A stretch of 42,013 nucleotides of DNA from an uncultured Clostridia bacterium (GCA_934177485.1 CAKPPF010000010.1:1-42013), one strand, 5' to 3'; counted from the first letter of the stretch, positions 14,380 through 24,173 are shown. The notes: generated from the letters alone by a model not told the origin. Numbers and translations are program-made.

Positions 14380-16536
14380 TTATTTATGTGAATCTATTTC
14401 CTTATTTTGTTTTTCAATAGTTCTATTTAAATTTTCTAGCATATTATTAACTAGTAAGTATCGTTCAGCAAATTCAATATTATTGCAAAAGTTTTTATCT
14501 ATTGATGATCCTGTTTTTATTAATCTGCTTATTTCTTTATCCATATTTAATATCATCTTGTCTATTGAAAATTTTTCTACTACTTTTTTTCTACATACTT
14601 CTTTATAGTTAATATTATCCTTATTGTCCAAAATTTTCTCAAGTGCTATCTTATATTCATCTATTTCTTCTTCCGAATAATCAAAATTAAATTGTTCTTC
14701 TGGTTGTTGATATGGAACAATAAGTTCACCGCAGTTATCTTCTATAATTTCTTTTTGTCCACCGACGTTACTTGAAACAACCGGCACTCCCATTGATAAT
14801 GATTCATATGTTGTTAAAGTTAATCCTTCTCTTAAAGAACACACTAAAGTAACATCTGCAATTTTATAGAATCTCCTTGGATCTTCTTGCATTCCATACA
14901 TATGTATATTTTTTTGAAGTTTTTCTTCTTCTATTTTTTCCTTAACATCTTCAAATGCTGCACCATCGCCAACCATAACCATCTGGACATCATTTCTATC
15001 TTCAAGAATTTTTTTAAACACTTCTACTGCAAATAATGGTCTTTTATAATGTACCATTCTAGTTATATATAAAATCACTTTTTTGCCTTCATATTTTTTT
15101 GCAAGCTTGTCTTCCCCACCATATATAACATTACAATCATATTTATTTGTATCTGTTCCAATATATACCGTTTTAATATTTTTAACATTTCTTTTCATTA
15201 AATGATACATCATGTCTTTTAAATGTTTTGTACATGTATATGTTGCATCTAAATAATGTGCAACAGAATTTGAATCTTTAGGAAAGCCACCATTTCTTAG
15301 AGTCCAGTTTTCAGCATGAATGTAATCAATAAAAGGTATATCTTTAAAATGATACTTTAACCAAGGTAGAACATAGTAACCATAAAAGCTATTTGTTATA
15401 AGTACGCAGTTAATCTTCCTGCTTTTTATTATATGATATATAAAACTTGCCCAATCCTTTTCTTTTAAGAAAGTAGTTAAATCAAAATATTCGTCAACAT
15501 ATTTTTCAACTGTTTGCCTTAAAAAATAATCACATTTTTGTGTAGTTATAACACTTATCTCATACCCTTTTTCTCTTAATCCTTTTATTAAATTAAGATT
15601 GAATATATCAGCTCCTCCAACAACAAACCATGGAACTATAAATAAAAGTTTATTTTTTGTGTTATGTTCAAATATATCCTTCTTTGTTATATCAATTTTT
15701 TTAGGTATATCTTTGTACTCTATCTGATAAATATCATCAAACTGTATTGTATCTATATCTTTATCAATATCCATTTTTTGTTTTATTTTATTTATAAATT
15801 CTTCTTCTATTTCTGTTTTTTTAATATCTCCTTCTTGGATTTTCTCTGAAAGTTGTTTATTGTTTTTTCTATGCCAAAATCCATAGAAGTCCATTTTTAT
15901 AGGTACATATCGTTGACTTAAGAAAAATAGCCACATAAACCAGTTTTCATGAATATCTATAGGAAATTTAACATATTTATCTAATTCAAGAAACTTTTCT
16001 TTTCTTATAAATGCACACTTTGATATAATATTTTTCTTGGTCATTTCATATATAGCAAGTTTTTTATTATACAATTCGTTAATTGCTCCAAAATTGACCA
16101 TTCTAGAATATGCCCACACTCCCTCAGGATTTGTTAGCATAGTAAAATAACCACATTCAAGCATTGTTTTATCTATTAAATCGCCTTCTGACAATAGTAA
16201 TACTATATCACTATTTGCTTGTTCTGCAGCTATATATTGTGCCTTTGGTACTCTTTCTTCTGTTATTTCTACTATCTTAATTCTCTTATCTCGTTTCTTT
16301 AAATCCAAAAGAGTTTTGTCTATATTATTAGTAACTATTAACCATTCCCAATGCGGAAATGTTTGATTATATAATGATAAATATGTCTGTTCAATATTCC
16401 CGCTTTCCTCATAATAAGTTATTATTGAGACATATATATTTCCTACAAATTTGCTTATACGTTGACTCTGTTCTAATCCAGGTTGATACGAAAAATCAAA
16501 GTAATCTAATTCATTTTTTAAATTGTTTATTGCCAT
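14380..16536 (-). CDS. two-domain glycosyltransferase (GT2-like plus GT4-like)
   Basis: This encodes 718 residues with AAAGGAGG upstream. Residues 34-225 form a GT-A family 2 domain: VSIITYYEESGNIEQTYLS at the start, then a 'QTFPHWEWLIVTNN' strand. At the DxD position it reads SEGDLID (116-122), so the metal site is altered. Residues 296-660 are a GT-B, family 4 domain with the usual GGAD loop (307-310), R493 and K498 of the donor site, and the E-x7-E motif EGLTLTTYE (570-578). The C-terminal 50 residues are helical. Such fusions build surface polysaccharides or glycosylate proteins, adding two sugars in sequence. There is no signal peptide or membrane helix, so it acts at the cytoplasmic face. 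It stands alone, away from any sugar cluster; the acceptor is unknown. Confidence 0.85.
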   Translation of the reverse strand: MAINNLKNELDYFDFSYQPGLEQSQRISKFVGNIYVSIITYYEESGNIEQTYLSLYNQTFPHWEWLIVTNNIDKTLLDLKKRDKRIKIVEITEERVPKAQYIAAEQANSDIVLLLSEGDLIDKTMLECGYFTMLTNPEGVWAYSRMVNFGAINELYNKKLAIYEMTKKNIISKCAFIRKEKFLELDKYVKFPIDIHENWFMWLFFLSQRYVPIKMDFYGFWHRKNNKQLSEKIQEGDIKKTEIEEEFINKIKQKMDIDKDIDTIQFDDIYQIEYKDIPKKIDITKKDIFEHNTKNKLLFIVPWFVVGGADIFNLNLIKGLREKGYEISVITTQKCDYFLRQTVEKYVDEYFDLTTFLKEKDWASFIYHIIKSRKINCVLITNSFYGYYVLPWLKYHFKDIPFIDYIHAENWTLRNGGFPKDSNSVAHYLDATYTCTKHLKDMMYHLMKRNVKNIKTVYIGTDTNKYDCNVIYGGEDKLAKKYEGKKVILYITRMVHYKRPLFAVEVFKKILEDRNDVQMVMVGDGAAFEDVKEKIEEEKLQKNIHMYGMQEDPRRFYKIADVTLVCSLREGLTLTTYESLSMGVPVVSSNVGGQKEIIEDNCGELIVPYQQPEEQFNFDYSEEEIDEYKIALEKILDNKDNINYKEVCRKKVVEKFSIDKMILNMDKEISRLIKTGSSIDKNFCNNIEFAERYLLVNNMLENLNRTIEKQNKEIDSHK

Positions 16537-16583
16537 ATAATTTACCTCCTTTGACTTTTCTATTTTATCATAAAAAATAAATA

Positions 16584-16618
16584 AAGCAATAAAATTTTTT
16601 ATTATTCTTTTATTGCTT
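16584..16618 (-). terminator. terminator of the rlmN-to-rpe operon
   Basis: AAGCAATAAAA (16584-16594) pairs with TTTTATTGCTT (16608-16618), overlapping the end of rpe and followed on the minus strand by a T-rich tract. Confidence 0.65.
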
Positions 16619-17261
16619 GTATCGCTTCTTTATAGTCTTTTGAGTTTACTATACAACTTCCAGATACCAATATATTTGCTCCTGCATTTTTTAATATTTC
16701 TTTATTTTCTATTGTTACTCCACCATCAACTTCTATATCTATATCAAGTTTCTCTTTTTCTAAATATTGTTTTAATTGTTTAACTTTTTCTACTGTTTCA
16801 GGTATTAATTTTTGTCCTCCTTTTCCAGGTTCAACAGTCATAACTAATACCTCATGTATTAATGGTATATATTCATATATTTTTTCAATTTTTGTTTTGG
16901 GTTTTACAGCTATTCCAACTTTTACATTGTTATTCTTTATATACTTAATTATTTCAAGTACCTCTTCTTTGTTTTTACATGCTTCTATATGAAATGTTAT
17001 TATATTAGGTTCAAATGGTAAATAGGCATCCACAAATGTTTTTATGTTATTAACCATTAAATGAATATCTAGTGGTATATTGCTTATTTCTTTAATACTA
17101 GTTAAATATTCTTGCATCAAATTATTTGTATTATTTTCTACAAATTCTCCATCCATAACATCTATATGATAATAATCTGTTTTTGCAACTTCAAGGTTAT
17201 AAATTGTACCTAATATATTTTCTTTTTTTACACTTAATATTGATGTTGAAACTTCTACCAT
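16602..17261 (-). CDS. rpe: ribulose-phosphate 3-epimerase
   Basis: This encodes 219 residues, the usual length. The enzyme interconverts ribulose-5-phosphate and xylulose-5-phosphate in the pentose phosphate pathway. Metal and catalytic residues are visible: H32 and D34 in HIDVMDG, H67 in LDIHLMV, the MTVEPGKGGQ phosphate loop (141-150), D179 in VDGG, and the second phosphate site SGSCI (200-204). The SILS start is slightly divergent from SILSAD. It overlaps the end of rsgA by 7 nt, as in the same gene pair of Bacillus, so the two are translationally coupled. Confidence 0.95.
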   Translation of the reverse strand: MVEVSTSILSVKKENILGTIYNLEVAKTDYYHIDVMDGEFVENNTNNLMQEYLTSIKEISNIPLDIHLMVNNIKTFVDAYLPFEPNIITFHIEACKNKEEVLEIIKYIKNNNVKVGIAVKPKTKIEKIYEYIPLIHEVLVMTVEPGKGGQKLIPETVEKVKQLKQYLEKEKLDIDIEVDGGVTIENKEILKNAGANILVSGSCIVNSKDYKEAIQAIKE

Positions 17262-18130
17262 TTATGTTCCTCCTTATCTTTTAACTCTTCATACATTTTT
17301 TTAAAATTATTATATCTTATTTGAGATATTTCATTATTTTGTAGTGCTTCTTTTATGCCACATTTTTCTTCTTTTATATGAGTACAATCTAAATATTCAC
17401 ATTTATTATTAAAATAATTAAATTCTTTAAAATACTTGTACAATTCTTTATATGGTATCTCAAATATGTCAAAATTTGAAAAGCCTGGCGTATCTGCTAT
17501 GTATGATTCTTTTTCTATTTTATATAGTTTGACTGACGTTGTTGTATTTTTACCCTTTTTATTTTTATTGCTGATTTCCCCCTCTATAGTTGTATCTCTG
17601 GTAAATATAGAATTTATTAAAGTTGATTTTCCAACTCCTGAATTTCCAGAAAAAGCACTAATATTGTTCTTCAGCATTTCTTTTATTTGTTCAATATTTT
17701 TTTTCTCTTTTGCAACTGTCTTTATAACCTTATATCCTATTTTAGAATATATTTTTTCAATTTTGTCTGCCATGTCTAAATTTAAGTCAATTTTATTTAT
17801 TATAATAACAGGTTTTATATTCAAAAATTCTGCAAATGCTATCTGTTTATCAAGCATCAATAAATCGGGTTCCGGATTACTAGCAGAAATAACAAATATT
17901 AGTTGCGTTATATTCGCCATTTTGGGTCTTTTTATATAGCTTTTTCTATCTACTATTTCTATTATATTTCCTACTTCGTTATCTATTTCTATTATGACAT
18001 TATCTCCAACGACAGGTTTTAGTTCTTTTTCTTTAAATTTTCCTCTTGATGTACACTTATACACTTGTTCGTTAATTTCTACATAAAAAATATTTGATAC
18101 TATATTTATTATTTTTCCTTTTCTTTGCAT
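17255..18130 (-). CDS. rsgA: ribosome small-subunit GTPase RsgA
   Basis: This encodes 291 residues. It is a circularly permuted GTPase that checks late 30S subunit maturation. An N-terminal OB-fold (1-65) is followed by G4 NKIDL (112-116), the P-loop GNSGVGKS (162-169), G3 DTPG (213-216), and a zinc knuckle with C244, C249, H251 and C257. It lies between the PASTA kinase and rpe in the standard order. CpgA/RsgA of Bacillus is a substrate of the neighbouring kinase (established there), which gives the context functional sense. The 123 nt upstream of it hold no strong terminator. Confidence 0.97.
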   Translation of the reverse strand: MQRKGKIINIVSNIFYVEINEQVYKCTSRGKFKEKELKPVVGDNVIIEIDNEVGNIIEIVDRKSYIKRPKMANITQLIFVISASNPEPDLLMLDKQIAFAEFLNIKPVIIINKIDLNLDMADKIEKIYSKIGYKVIKTVAKEKKNIEQIKEMLKNNISAFSGNSGVGKSTLINSIFTRDTTIEGEISNKNKKGKNTTTSVKLYKIEKESYIADTPGFSNFDIFEIPYKELYKYFKEFNYFNNKCEYLDCTHIKEEKCGIKEALQNNEISQIRYNNFKKMYEELKDKEEHKW

Positions 18131-18253
18131 TTTTCTCTCTTTCTAATAAAGTAGTTTTACCAAATTTTCTCATACAATAACTCTAAGTCATCGTAGCATT
18201 TTTCCTCAACAAAAAGAATCTTAAGGATTATCCCCTAAAATTCCCTTTGTTTT

Positions 18254-20224
18254 TTAATCTATTATACATATATTTGTATCTTCTAAGTTAATTCCTGTAT
18301 CAGCTTTTTTTACTCCATCTATTAGTACTTTTATACTTACATAGCCTTTATTAGTAAACTCTGTTGATATACTTTCTGATCTTGGGTCTACTTCTTTATC
18401 AAATATAGATTCATCATTTACAGTTATCTTTAATTTTACTTTTTTTACAACTTGCTGACCTACAGCTTCATTTGTAGTTGGATCTTCATATTCAACTTTT
18501 CCATTTAGTAAAGATTTTACATTTACATTTATTGTCCCTTTTTTCTTTTGTAGTAACTGATTTATTGTTATTGATATATATGAATCCTTTTCAACTTCTG
18601 AGTCTGCTTCTAAATCTTGATAAAGCACTACACCATCTGCTTTGCTTTCATCATTATCAACATATACTTTTTTTAATTTTAGGCCTTTATCACTTATCAT
18701 CTTTTTTGCTTCTGCCTCTGTTTTGCCTGTTAAGTCCGGAACAACTACTTTTTCTATTCCTTTGCTAACTTTAATTGTTATTGTTTCTCCTGCATCAATT
18801 TCTTGGCCTTCTCCAACACTTTGGTCTATTACATATCCAGCTTCAACTTTTTTATCAAACTCTTCTACTACTTCTACCTTCAAATCAAGAGCCATTAATT
18901 TTGCAACTGCATCATCTTTAGTTAATCCATTTACCTTTATCATTTCAACAGTATTTTTTCCTTTACTTACTACAACTTTTATTGTTGTTCCCTCTTTTAT
19001 TTTATAATTTGGTATATATGCTGGATCTTGTGAAATTATACAACCTAGTGGTACATCTTTATCAAATGCTTGACCAGTCACTTCAAGTTTAAATTTGCTT
19101 TCCTTAGCTTCACTCTCCGCTTGTGACTGTTCTTTTCCTATAAGATTAGGTATTTGTGCGTCTTTTACGGCTGTTTTATCTATAATTATGTTTGTAACTA
19201 AAATTGTTATTGCTAATAGTAATATTGCTCCAACTATTATACAAATAGCTTTATGCTTATTAACAAATGCTTTTAATCCCTTTTCTTCTTTTTTATTTTT
19301 AAAGTCTGATTTATTATTAAAATCAGATTTATCATATATAGTTGAGATTCTCTGTGTTGGAAAATCCTCTTGTTTTTCCATTACAACAAATTCAGAATTT
19401 GGATTTTTTATTGCTTTGCTTAAGTCTTTAAGCATTTCAGTTGCATTTTGATATCTTAAGTTTACATCTTTTTGCATAGCTTTCATTATTATATCATTTA
19501 CAGCTTTTGGAATTGATGGATTAACTTCTATTGGTTGCTTTGGTGTTTCTTGCATATGTTTTAAAGCTACAGAAACAGGTGTATCTGCATTAAATGGTAC
19601 TTTTCCTGTTACCATTTCATATAATACAACTCCTAATGAATATAGGTCTGATTTTGCATCCGTATAACCACCTCTTGCGTGTTCTGGCGAGAAATAATGC
19701 ACAGATCCCATCGTTGTACCAAATGCTGTTATAGTGGAATTTGATACTGCTTTTGCAATTCCAAAGTCCGTTACTTTTGCAATTCCATCTTCTGTAATTA
19801 TAATGTTATGTGGTTTAATGTCTCTATGGATTATATTATTTTTATGAGCAGTTTCTAAGGCTGAAGCTATTTGTATTGCAACATTTACAGACCATTTCCA
19901 AGATAATGCTCCATCTTCATTTATTATTTCCTTTAAAGTTTTTCCTTTTACTAATTCCATTACTATATAGTGTAAATCTCCTTCACTACCTACATCATAA
20001 ACAGATACTATATTAGGATGTGTAAGACTTGCAGCAGCTTGAGCTTCTGTATTAAATCTTTTAATAAATTCCTCATCAGTTGTAAATTCTTCCTTTAGTA
20101 TTTTTACTGCTACATATCTATTAAGTACGTGGCATTTAGCTTTATATACTGTTGCCATTCCGCCATTTCCAACTTTTTCTATTATCTCATACCTATTTCC
20201 TAACAATCTTCCCTCTAAATCCAT
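18254..20224 (-). CDS. prkC: PASTA-domain Ser/Thr protein kinase
   Basis: This encodes 656 residues. A cytoplasmic kinase domain (about 12-270) has the glycine loop GNGGMATVYK (19-28), Lys41, catalytic HRDIKPHN (133-140), DFG (153-155) and SPEHARG (179-185). A membrane helix (326-347) leads to three extracytoplasmic PASTA repeats (about 356-422, 427-488, 493-555), which bind muropeptide in relatives. A further roughly 95-residue beta-rich C-terminal domain (about 562-656) is present. Such kinases sense peptidoglycan and control germination, division and translation. The partner phosphatase lies 47 nt upstream in the operon. Confidence 0.96.
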   Translation of the reverse strand: MDLEGRLLGNRYEIIEKVGNGGMATVYKAKCHVLNRYVAVKILKEEFTTDEEFIKRFNTEAQAAASLTHPNIVSVYDVGSEGDLHYIVMELVKGKTLKEIINEDGALSWKWSVNVAIQIASALETAHKNNIIHRDIKPHNIIITEDGIAKVTDFGIAKAVSNSTITAFGTTMGSVHYFSPEHARGGYTDAKSDLYSLGVVLYEMVTGKVPFNADTPVSVALKHMQETPKQPIEVNPSIPKAVNDIIMKAMQKDVNLRYQNATEMLKDLSKAIKNPNSEFVVMEKQEDFPTQRISTIYDKSDFNNKSDFKNKKEEKGLKAFVNKHKAICIIVGAILLLAITILVTNIIIDKTAVKDAQIPNLIGKEQSQAESEAKESKFKLEVTGQAFDKDVPLGCIISQDPAYIPNYKIKEGTTIKVVVSKGKNTVEMIKVNGLTKDDAVAKLMALDLKVEVVEEFDKKVEAGYVIDQSVGEGQEIDAGETITIKVSKGIEKVVVPDLTGKTEAEAKKMISDKGLKLKKVYVDNDESKADGVVLYQDLEADSEVEKDSYISITINQLLQKKKGTINVNVKSLLNGKVEYEDPTTNEAVGQQVVKKVKLKITVNDESIFDKEVDPRSESISTEFTNKGYVSIKVLIDGVKKADTGINLEDTNICIID

Positions 20225-20271
20225 CTTAAACCTCCAAATTTTAGGATTATATTTATAATTATCAATTAACT

Positions 20272-21006
20272 TTATGTTTTGTTTTGTACTATAATAACAG
20301 TTATATTATCAAGTCCACCAGCTTCGTTTGCTTTTTCTAGTAATGTTTCAGCTGCTGTATCAATATTTTCCGTTATTGTATTATATATTTCTTCATCTTT
20401 TACCATATTAGTAAGTCCATCTGATGTAATAACTAATATATCATCTTTTAAGAAACCTTTTACCATTGTATCTGGTTCAACAAAAGACGTACATCCTAAT
20501 GCTTTAGTTAGCATATTTTTCTTTGGATGATGAAGTGCTTCTTCTCTAGTAATAGTTCCATCTTTTACCAGTTTTTCTACATAGCTATGATCTGTTGTAA
20601 GTTTCCTAATAAAATTTTTTCTTATTCTATAAATTCTGCTATCTCCAACATGGCCTATATAAACTCTATTGTCTTTTACAAGTGCAACTTCCATTGTTGT
20701 TCCCATGCCTTCTAGCATTTTCACTTTTTTGGATTTTTCATAAACGACCATATTTGCATATTCAATAGCATTCTTTACTAATTCTTCTATTTTTTCCCTA
20801 GTATGTTCTATTTGTGCAAAATTATTTTCTATATAGTTTTTGGCTGTTGTTACTGCTAATGTGCTTGCAACTTCGCCGCCATTATAGCCTCCCATACCAT
20901 CTGCAACTATGTATAATCCAACTGTTTCACTTGGTTGTGAAGCATAATATGCATCTTGGTTCATTTCTCTTGCCTTACCAATATCTGATTTAGCAAAAAC
21001 TTTCAT
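20272..21006 (-). CDS. stp: PP2C-family Ser/Thr phosphatase
   Basis: This encodes 244 residues. It is a metal-dependent phosphatase that reverses the PASTA kinase (PrpC/Stp in Bacillus and others). The PP2C motifs are in order: R..NQDA (13-19, metal Asp18), VADGMGG (34-40, Asp36), GHVGDSR, TSDGLTNM, and the terminal GGLDNITVIIV. It lies 12 nt from the end of rlmN and 47 nt before prkC. Symbol by context; prpC is the Bacillus name. Confidence 0.95.
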   Translation of the reverse strand: MKVFAKSDIGKAREMNQDAYYASQPSETVGLYIVADGMGGYNGGEVASTLAVTTAKNYIENNFAQIEHTREKIEELVKNAIEYANMVVYEKSKKVKMLEGMGTTMEVALVKDNRVYIGHVGDSRIYRIRKNFIRKLTTDHSYVEKLVKDGTITREEALHHPKKNMLTKALGCTSFVEPDTMVKGFLKDDILVITSDGLTNMVKDEEIYNTITENIDTAAETLLEKANEAGGLDNITVIIVQNKT

Positions 21007-21018
21007 TAATATTTTCTC

Positions 21019-22044
21019 CTATTCTTTAAGATTTTTTCTTCTTAATTGTCCACATGCAGCATCTATATCAGAGCCTAATTCTCTTCTTATAGTTGCTATA
21101 ATTCCTTTTTCATTTAAATAATCTCGAAATCTTATTATGTTTTCATTTGAGCTCTTAACATATTTTCCGTTTTCAATTTTATTAATTGGAATTAAATTTA
21201 CATGGCATAACATTCCATGCAACAATTTTACTAGTTCTTTTGCATCTTCTAAATTATCGTTATTATCTTTTGCAAGAGCATATTCAAAAGATATTCTTTT
21301 ATTTGTTTTATTTATATAATATTTACATGCTTTCATTAACTCTTCTATGTCGTATTTATTATTTACAGGCATCATTTCACTTCTTTTTGTATTATTTGTA
21401 GCATGAAGCGATATAGATAATGTACATTGTAAATCTTGGTCAGCAAGTTCATATATTTTAGGAACAAGTCCGCTTGTAGAAATACTAATATGCCTTGCCC
21501 CTATATTTAATCCTTTAGGGTTATTTAATATTTTTATGGCTTTAATGACATTATCATAATTATCTAATGGTTCTCCAATTCCCATAAAAACAATATTAGA
21601 TATTTTAACATTTTCATCTCTTTGAACTGCTAAAATTTGCTCTACAATTTCCCCTGCTGTTAAATTTCTTACAAATTTTATTCCAGTTGATGCGCAAAAC
21701 TTACATCCCATTTTGCATCCAACTTGTGAAGATACGCATATTGTTTTTCCATGATGATATTGCATAAGAACAGTCTCAATTGCATTATCATCCAAAATAT
21801 CAAACAAATACTTCTTTGTTCCGTCTGTTGACTCTTGCTTTTGCAATATCTTGAAGTTATGTAACTTGAATTCTAATTTTAACTTTTCTCTTAAGTCTTT
21901 AGAAAGATTAGTCATTTCATCAAACGAAGTTACTTCATCTATATATATCCACTTAAAAACTTGTTCTGCCCTATATTGTTTTTCTCCAAGTTTTAAAAAC
22001 TCTTCTTTTAGTTCATCTAAATTATAATCTTTTATATTCCTCAT
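21019..22044 (-). CDS. rlmN: 23S rRNA/tRNA adenine-C2 methyltransferase RlmN
   Basis: This encodes 341 residues. It is a radical SAM enzyme that methylates A2503 of 23S rRNA and A37 of some tRNAs. The cluster-binding motif is CKMGCKFC (C110, C114, C117). The GEP-like MGIGEPLDNYDN motif and the nucleophilic C331 in AACGQLRR near the C-terminus match RlmN rather than Cfr by context. It is the first gene of the rlmN-stp-prkC-rsgA-rpe block within this window. No AGGAGG-type site is obvious before the ATG. Confidence 0.95.
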   Translation of the reverse strand: MRNIKDYNLDELKEEFLKLGEKQYRAEQVFKWIYIDEVTSFDEMTNLSKDLREKLKLEFKLHNFKILQKQESTDGTKKYLFDILDDNAIETVLMQYHHGKTICVSSQVGCKMGCKFCASTGIKFVRNLTAGEIVEQILAVQRDENVKISNIVFMGIGEPLDNYDNVIKAIKILNNPKGLNIGARHISISTSGLVPKIYELADQDLQCTLSISLHATNNTKRSEMMPVNNKYDIEELMKACKYYINKTNKRISFEYALAKDNNDNLEDAKELVKLLHGMLCHVNLIPINKIENGKYVKSSNENIIRFRDYLNEKGIIATIRRELGSDIDAACGQLRRKNLKE

Positions 22045-22238
22045 TAAACATTCCTAACTATTTCAAAAAGGATTTGAATTTCCATTTTCCCTAGATAATT
22101 TATACCACAATACGTTTTTTTTTTCAATAGTTTTATAATACAATTTTCCGTTTTATTTAAAATTAATTAATTGCAATAGTAACACTTTTTATCTTTACAA
22201 ATATACTATGTATATAATTATATAATTGGAGGTTAGTT

Positions 22239-23222
22239 ATGAAAAAATTAGCTGTTGTTGGTGCCACAGGTTTAGTTGGAAGAACAGTTCTTAAAGTTTT
22301 AGAAGAAAAAAATCTTCCTATTGATGAATATGTGTTATTTTCTTCTAAAAAATCTGCTGGCTCAACTATTCACTTTTTAGGAAAAGATTATTTAGTTAAA
22401 GAATTAACTGAAGATTCATTTATTGAAGATAGATTTAGTTATGCAATTTTTTGTGCAGGTGGAGCGACCTCTTTAAAATTTGCACCTATTGCTTCTTCTA
22501 ATGGATGTATTGTTATTGATAATAGTAGTGCATTTAGAATGAATAAAGACGTGCCTCTTGTTGTTCCCGAAGTAAATCCTGAAGATATATTCTTAAACAA
22601 TGGTATTATTGCTAACCCAAATTGTTCAACAATTCAAGCAATGCTCCCTTTAAAAGCTTTAGATGATAATTTTAAAATAAAAAGAGTTATTTATTCCACT
22701 TACCAAGCTGTATCAGGGGCTGGAAGATTTGGAATTGATGATTTACAAAATGGAATAAAAGGACTACCACCTGAAAAATTTCCATACCCAATATTTAATA
22801 ATTGCCTTCCTCATATTGATTCTTTTTTAGATAATGGCTATACAAAAGAAGAAGAAAAAATGATTAATGAAACGAGAAAAATTTTACATAAGCCTGAACT
22901 TCCTGTAACAGCAACATGTGTTAGAGTTCCTGTTATTAATTGTCATTGTGAAAGCATTAATGTAGAATTTGAACAACAATTTGATTTATCTGATGTTTTC
23001 AGTATACTTTCTAATTATGAACATATAAAACTTAAAGATGATGTAGCTAATTTAATTTATCCTTTACCAACAGAAGTTTCTGGAAGAGATGACGTCTATA
23101 TTGGAAGAATCCGTAGAGATTTTAGTGTAAAAAACGGACTAAACATTTGGGTAGTAGCAGATAATGTAAGAAAAGGCGCTGCAACAAATGCAATTCAAAT
23201 TTTAGAAAAATTATGTATTTAA
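22239..23222 (+). CDS. asd: aspartate-semialdehyde dehydrogenase
   Basis: This encodes 327 residues with GGAGG before the ATG. It reduces aspartyl phosphate to the semialdehyde, feeding lysine, threonine, methionine and diaminopimelate. The NADP-binding loop GATGLVG (8-14), FCAGG (71-75), the active-site Cys129 in NPNCSTIQ, and the later substrate-binding segment SGRDDVYIGRIRRD are present. It is monocistronic, facing away from rlmN. No lysine riboswitch is seen in the 194 nt upstream. Confidence 0.95.
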   Translation: MKKLAVVGATGLVGRTVLKVLEEKNLPIDEYVLFSSKKSAGSTIHFLGKDYLVKELTEDSFIEDRFSYAIFCAGGATSLKFAPIASSNGCIVIDNSSAFRMNKDVPLVVPEVNPEDIFLNNGIIANPNCSTIQAMLPLKALDDNFKIKRVIYSTYQAVSGAGRFGIDDLQNGIKGLPPEKFPYPIFNNCLPHIDSFLDNGYTKEEEKMINETRKILHKPELPVTATCVRVPVINCHCESINVEFEQQFDLSDVFSILSNYEHIKLKDDVANLIYPLPTEVSGRDDVYIGRIRRDFSVKNGLNIWVVADNVRKGAATNAIQILEKLCI

Positions 23223-23320
23223 TCAACTACTTTTTTAGTAAGAATGTTTATTTTCTCCTGGAGTTTTATGTACTATAATTATAATAGAATGTGGTTTGCA
23301 TTTGGGATGTATTAAAAGAC

Positions 23321-23348
23321 AAATGGAGAGTACTTATACTCTCCATTT
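23321..23348. terminator. bidirectional terminator between asd and the lysozyme-like gene
   Basis: AAATGGAGAGTA and TACTCTCCATTT form a perfect 12-bp stem with a 4-nt loop between two convergent genes. Confidence 0.85.
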
Positions 23349-23365
23349 AGATGTTTGCTCTTTAA

Positions 23366-24139
23366 TTATTTAATTTTATTAATAGTAGACATTATTTGGC
23401 TCATTCTTCCGTAAACTAAGTCTACCCATGTAGATGATGGACAGAATTTCTTTTTAACTCCTGATAAAGTTTTGCCTCCGTAGAAGCTTCCTCCTGGTGT
23501 TAAATAATTATAATGTAATTTTTTTGCAGCTATTTCAAGTCCCTCATCAACTGATGAATAATGTATAAGTTTTCCTTTTGACATCAAGCTTATATAATTA
23601 TGTGTTTTTCTATGGTTTGAAGCAATATTCCAACCAGATTCAGCTGATATTAAACCACAGAAGAATATTTCATTAATTTCATATTTTTCACACAAATCAT
23701 ATATTTTATCTGAATTGTTATAAAAGAATTTTGAAGTATCTTGTTTTAAATTCTTCATAACTTCTTTAAAATCTTCTTTTGATAACCCGGTTCTTATTGT
23801 TAAGTCCATATTTTTACTTATTTTTATATCTTTAAGTTCTTTGTATTGTTCTTTAGTTTCGTTTTCTTCTTGAGTATTTTCTTTTCTTTGTACATTTCCT
23901 CTTGATGTAGTTTGTATTTCTCTATTATAATAACTATTTATGTTTTTTTCTTTTTTATTTCTTATTAACTTTTCTACATTAACTTCTTCAACAATTTTTA
24001 TTTCTTTAATTCTATCTTTCGTAGCCTCAATGCTATTACTAGCATCTACTGTATTACCAAATATTGCTAAACTCAAAATAGCCATTGGAATTATAACTAA
24101 TTCCTTATTTAATAATACATTTTTTAGTTTTAACTCTAT
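23366..24139 (-). CDS. secreted lysozyme-like peptidoglycan hydrolase, probable AUA start
   Basis: The first ATG (24085) has no ribosome binding site and sits in the middle of a signal peptide. The frame stays open upstream, and an ideal GGAGG (24151-24147) lies 7 nt before an in-frame ATA (24139) and 4 nt before an in-frame ATT (24142). Starting at ATA gives 257 residues and a complete signal peptide: basic ELKLKNVLLNKE, then LVIIPMAILSLAIFG, and cleavage after VDA. A charged linker follows, then a C-terminal lysozyme-fold domain with GLISAESGWN (candidate catalytic Glu, residue 149 counted from the ATG), NYISLMSKGK, and the GGKTLSG/YG.MSQIM segment seen in glucosaminidase-like enzymes. It probably cleaves cell-wall glycan. 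Confidence 0.7.
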   Translation of the reverse strand: MELKLKNVLLNKELVIIPMAILSLAIFGNTVDASNSIEATKDRIKEIKIVEEVNVEKLIRNKKEKNINSYYNREIQTTSRGNVQRKENTQEENETKEQYKELKDIKISKNMDLTIRTGLSKEDFKEVMKNLKQDTSKFFYNNSDKIYDLCEKYEINEIFFCGLISAESGWNIASNHRKTHNYISLMSKGKLIHYSSVDEGLEIAAKKLHYNYLTPGGSFYGGKTLSGVKKKFCPSSTWVDLVYGRMSQIMSTINKIK

Positions 24140-24173
24140 AATAATTCCTCCTTTTTTCTAGAGCAACTATTTA

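Noticed and set aside
22045..22238. Lysine riboswitch or T-box before asd
   Set aside because: No conserved core, specifier loop or terminator hairpin is visible in this AT-rich gap.
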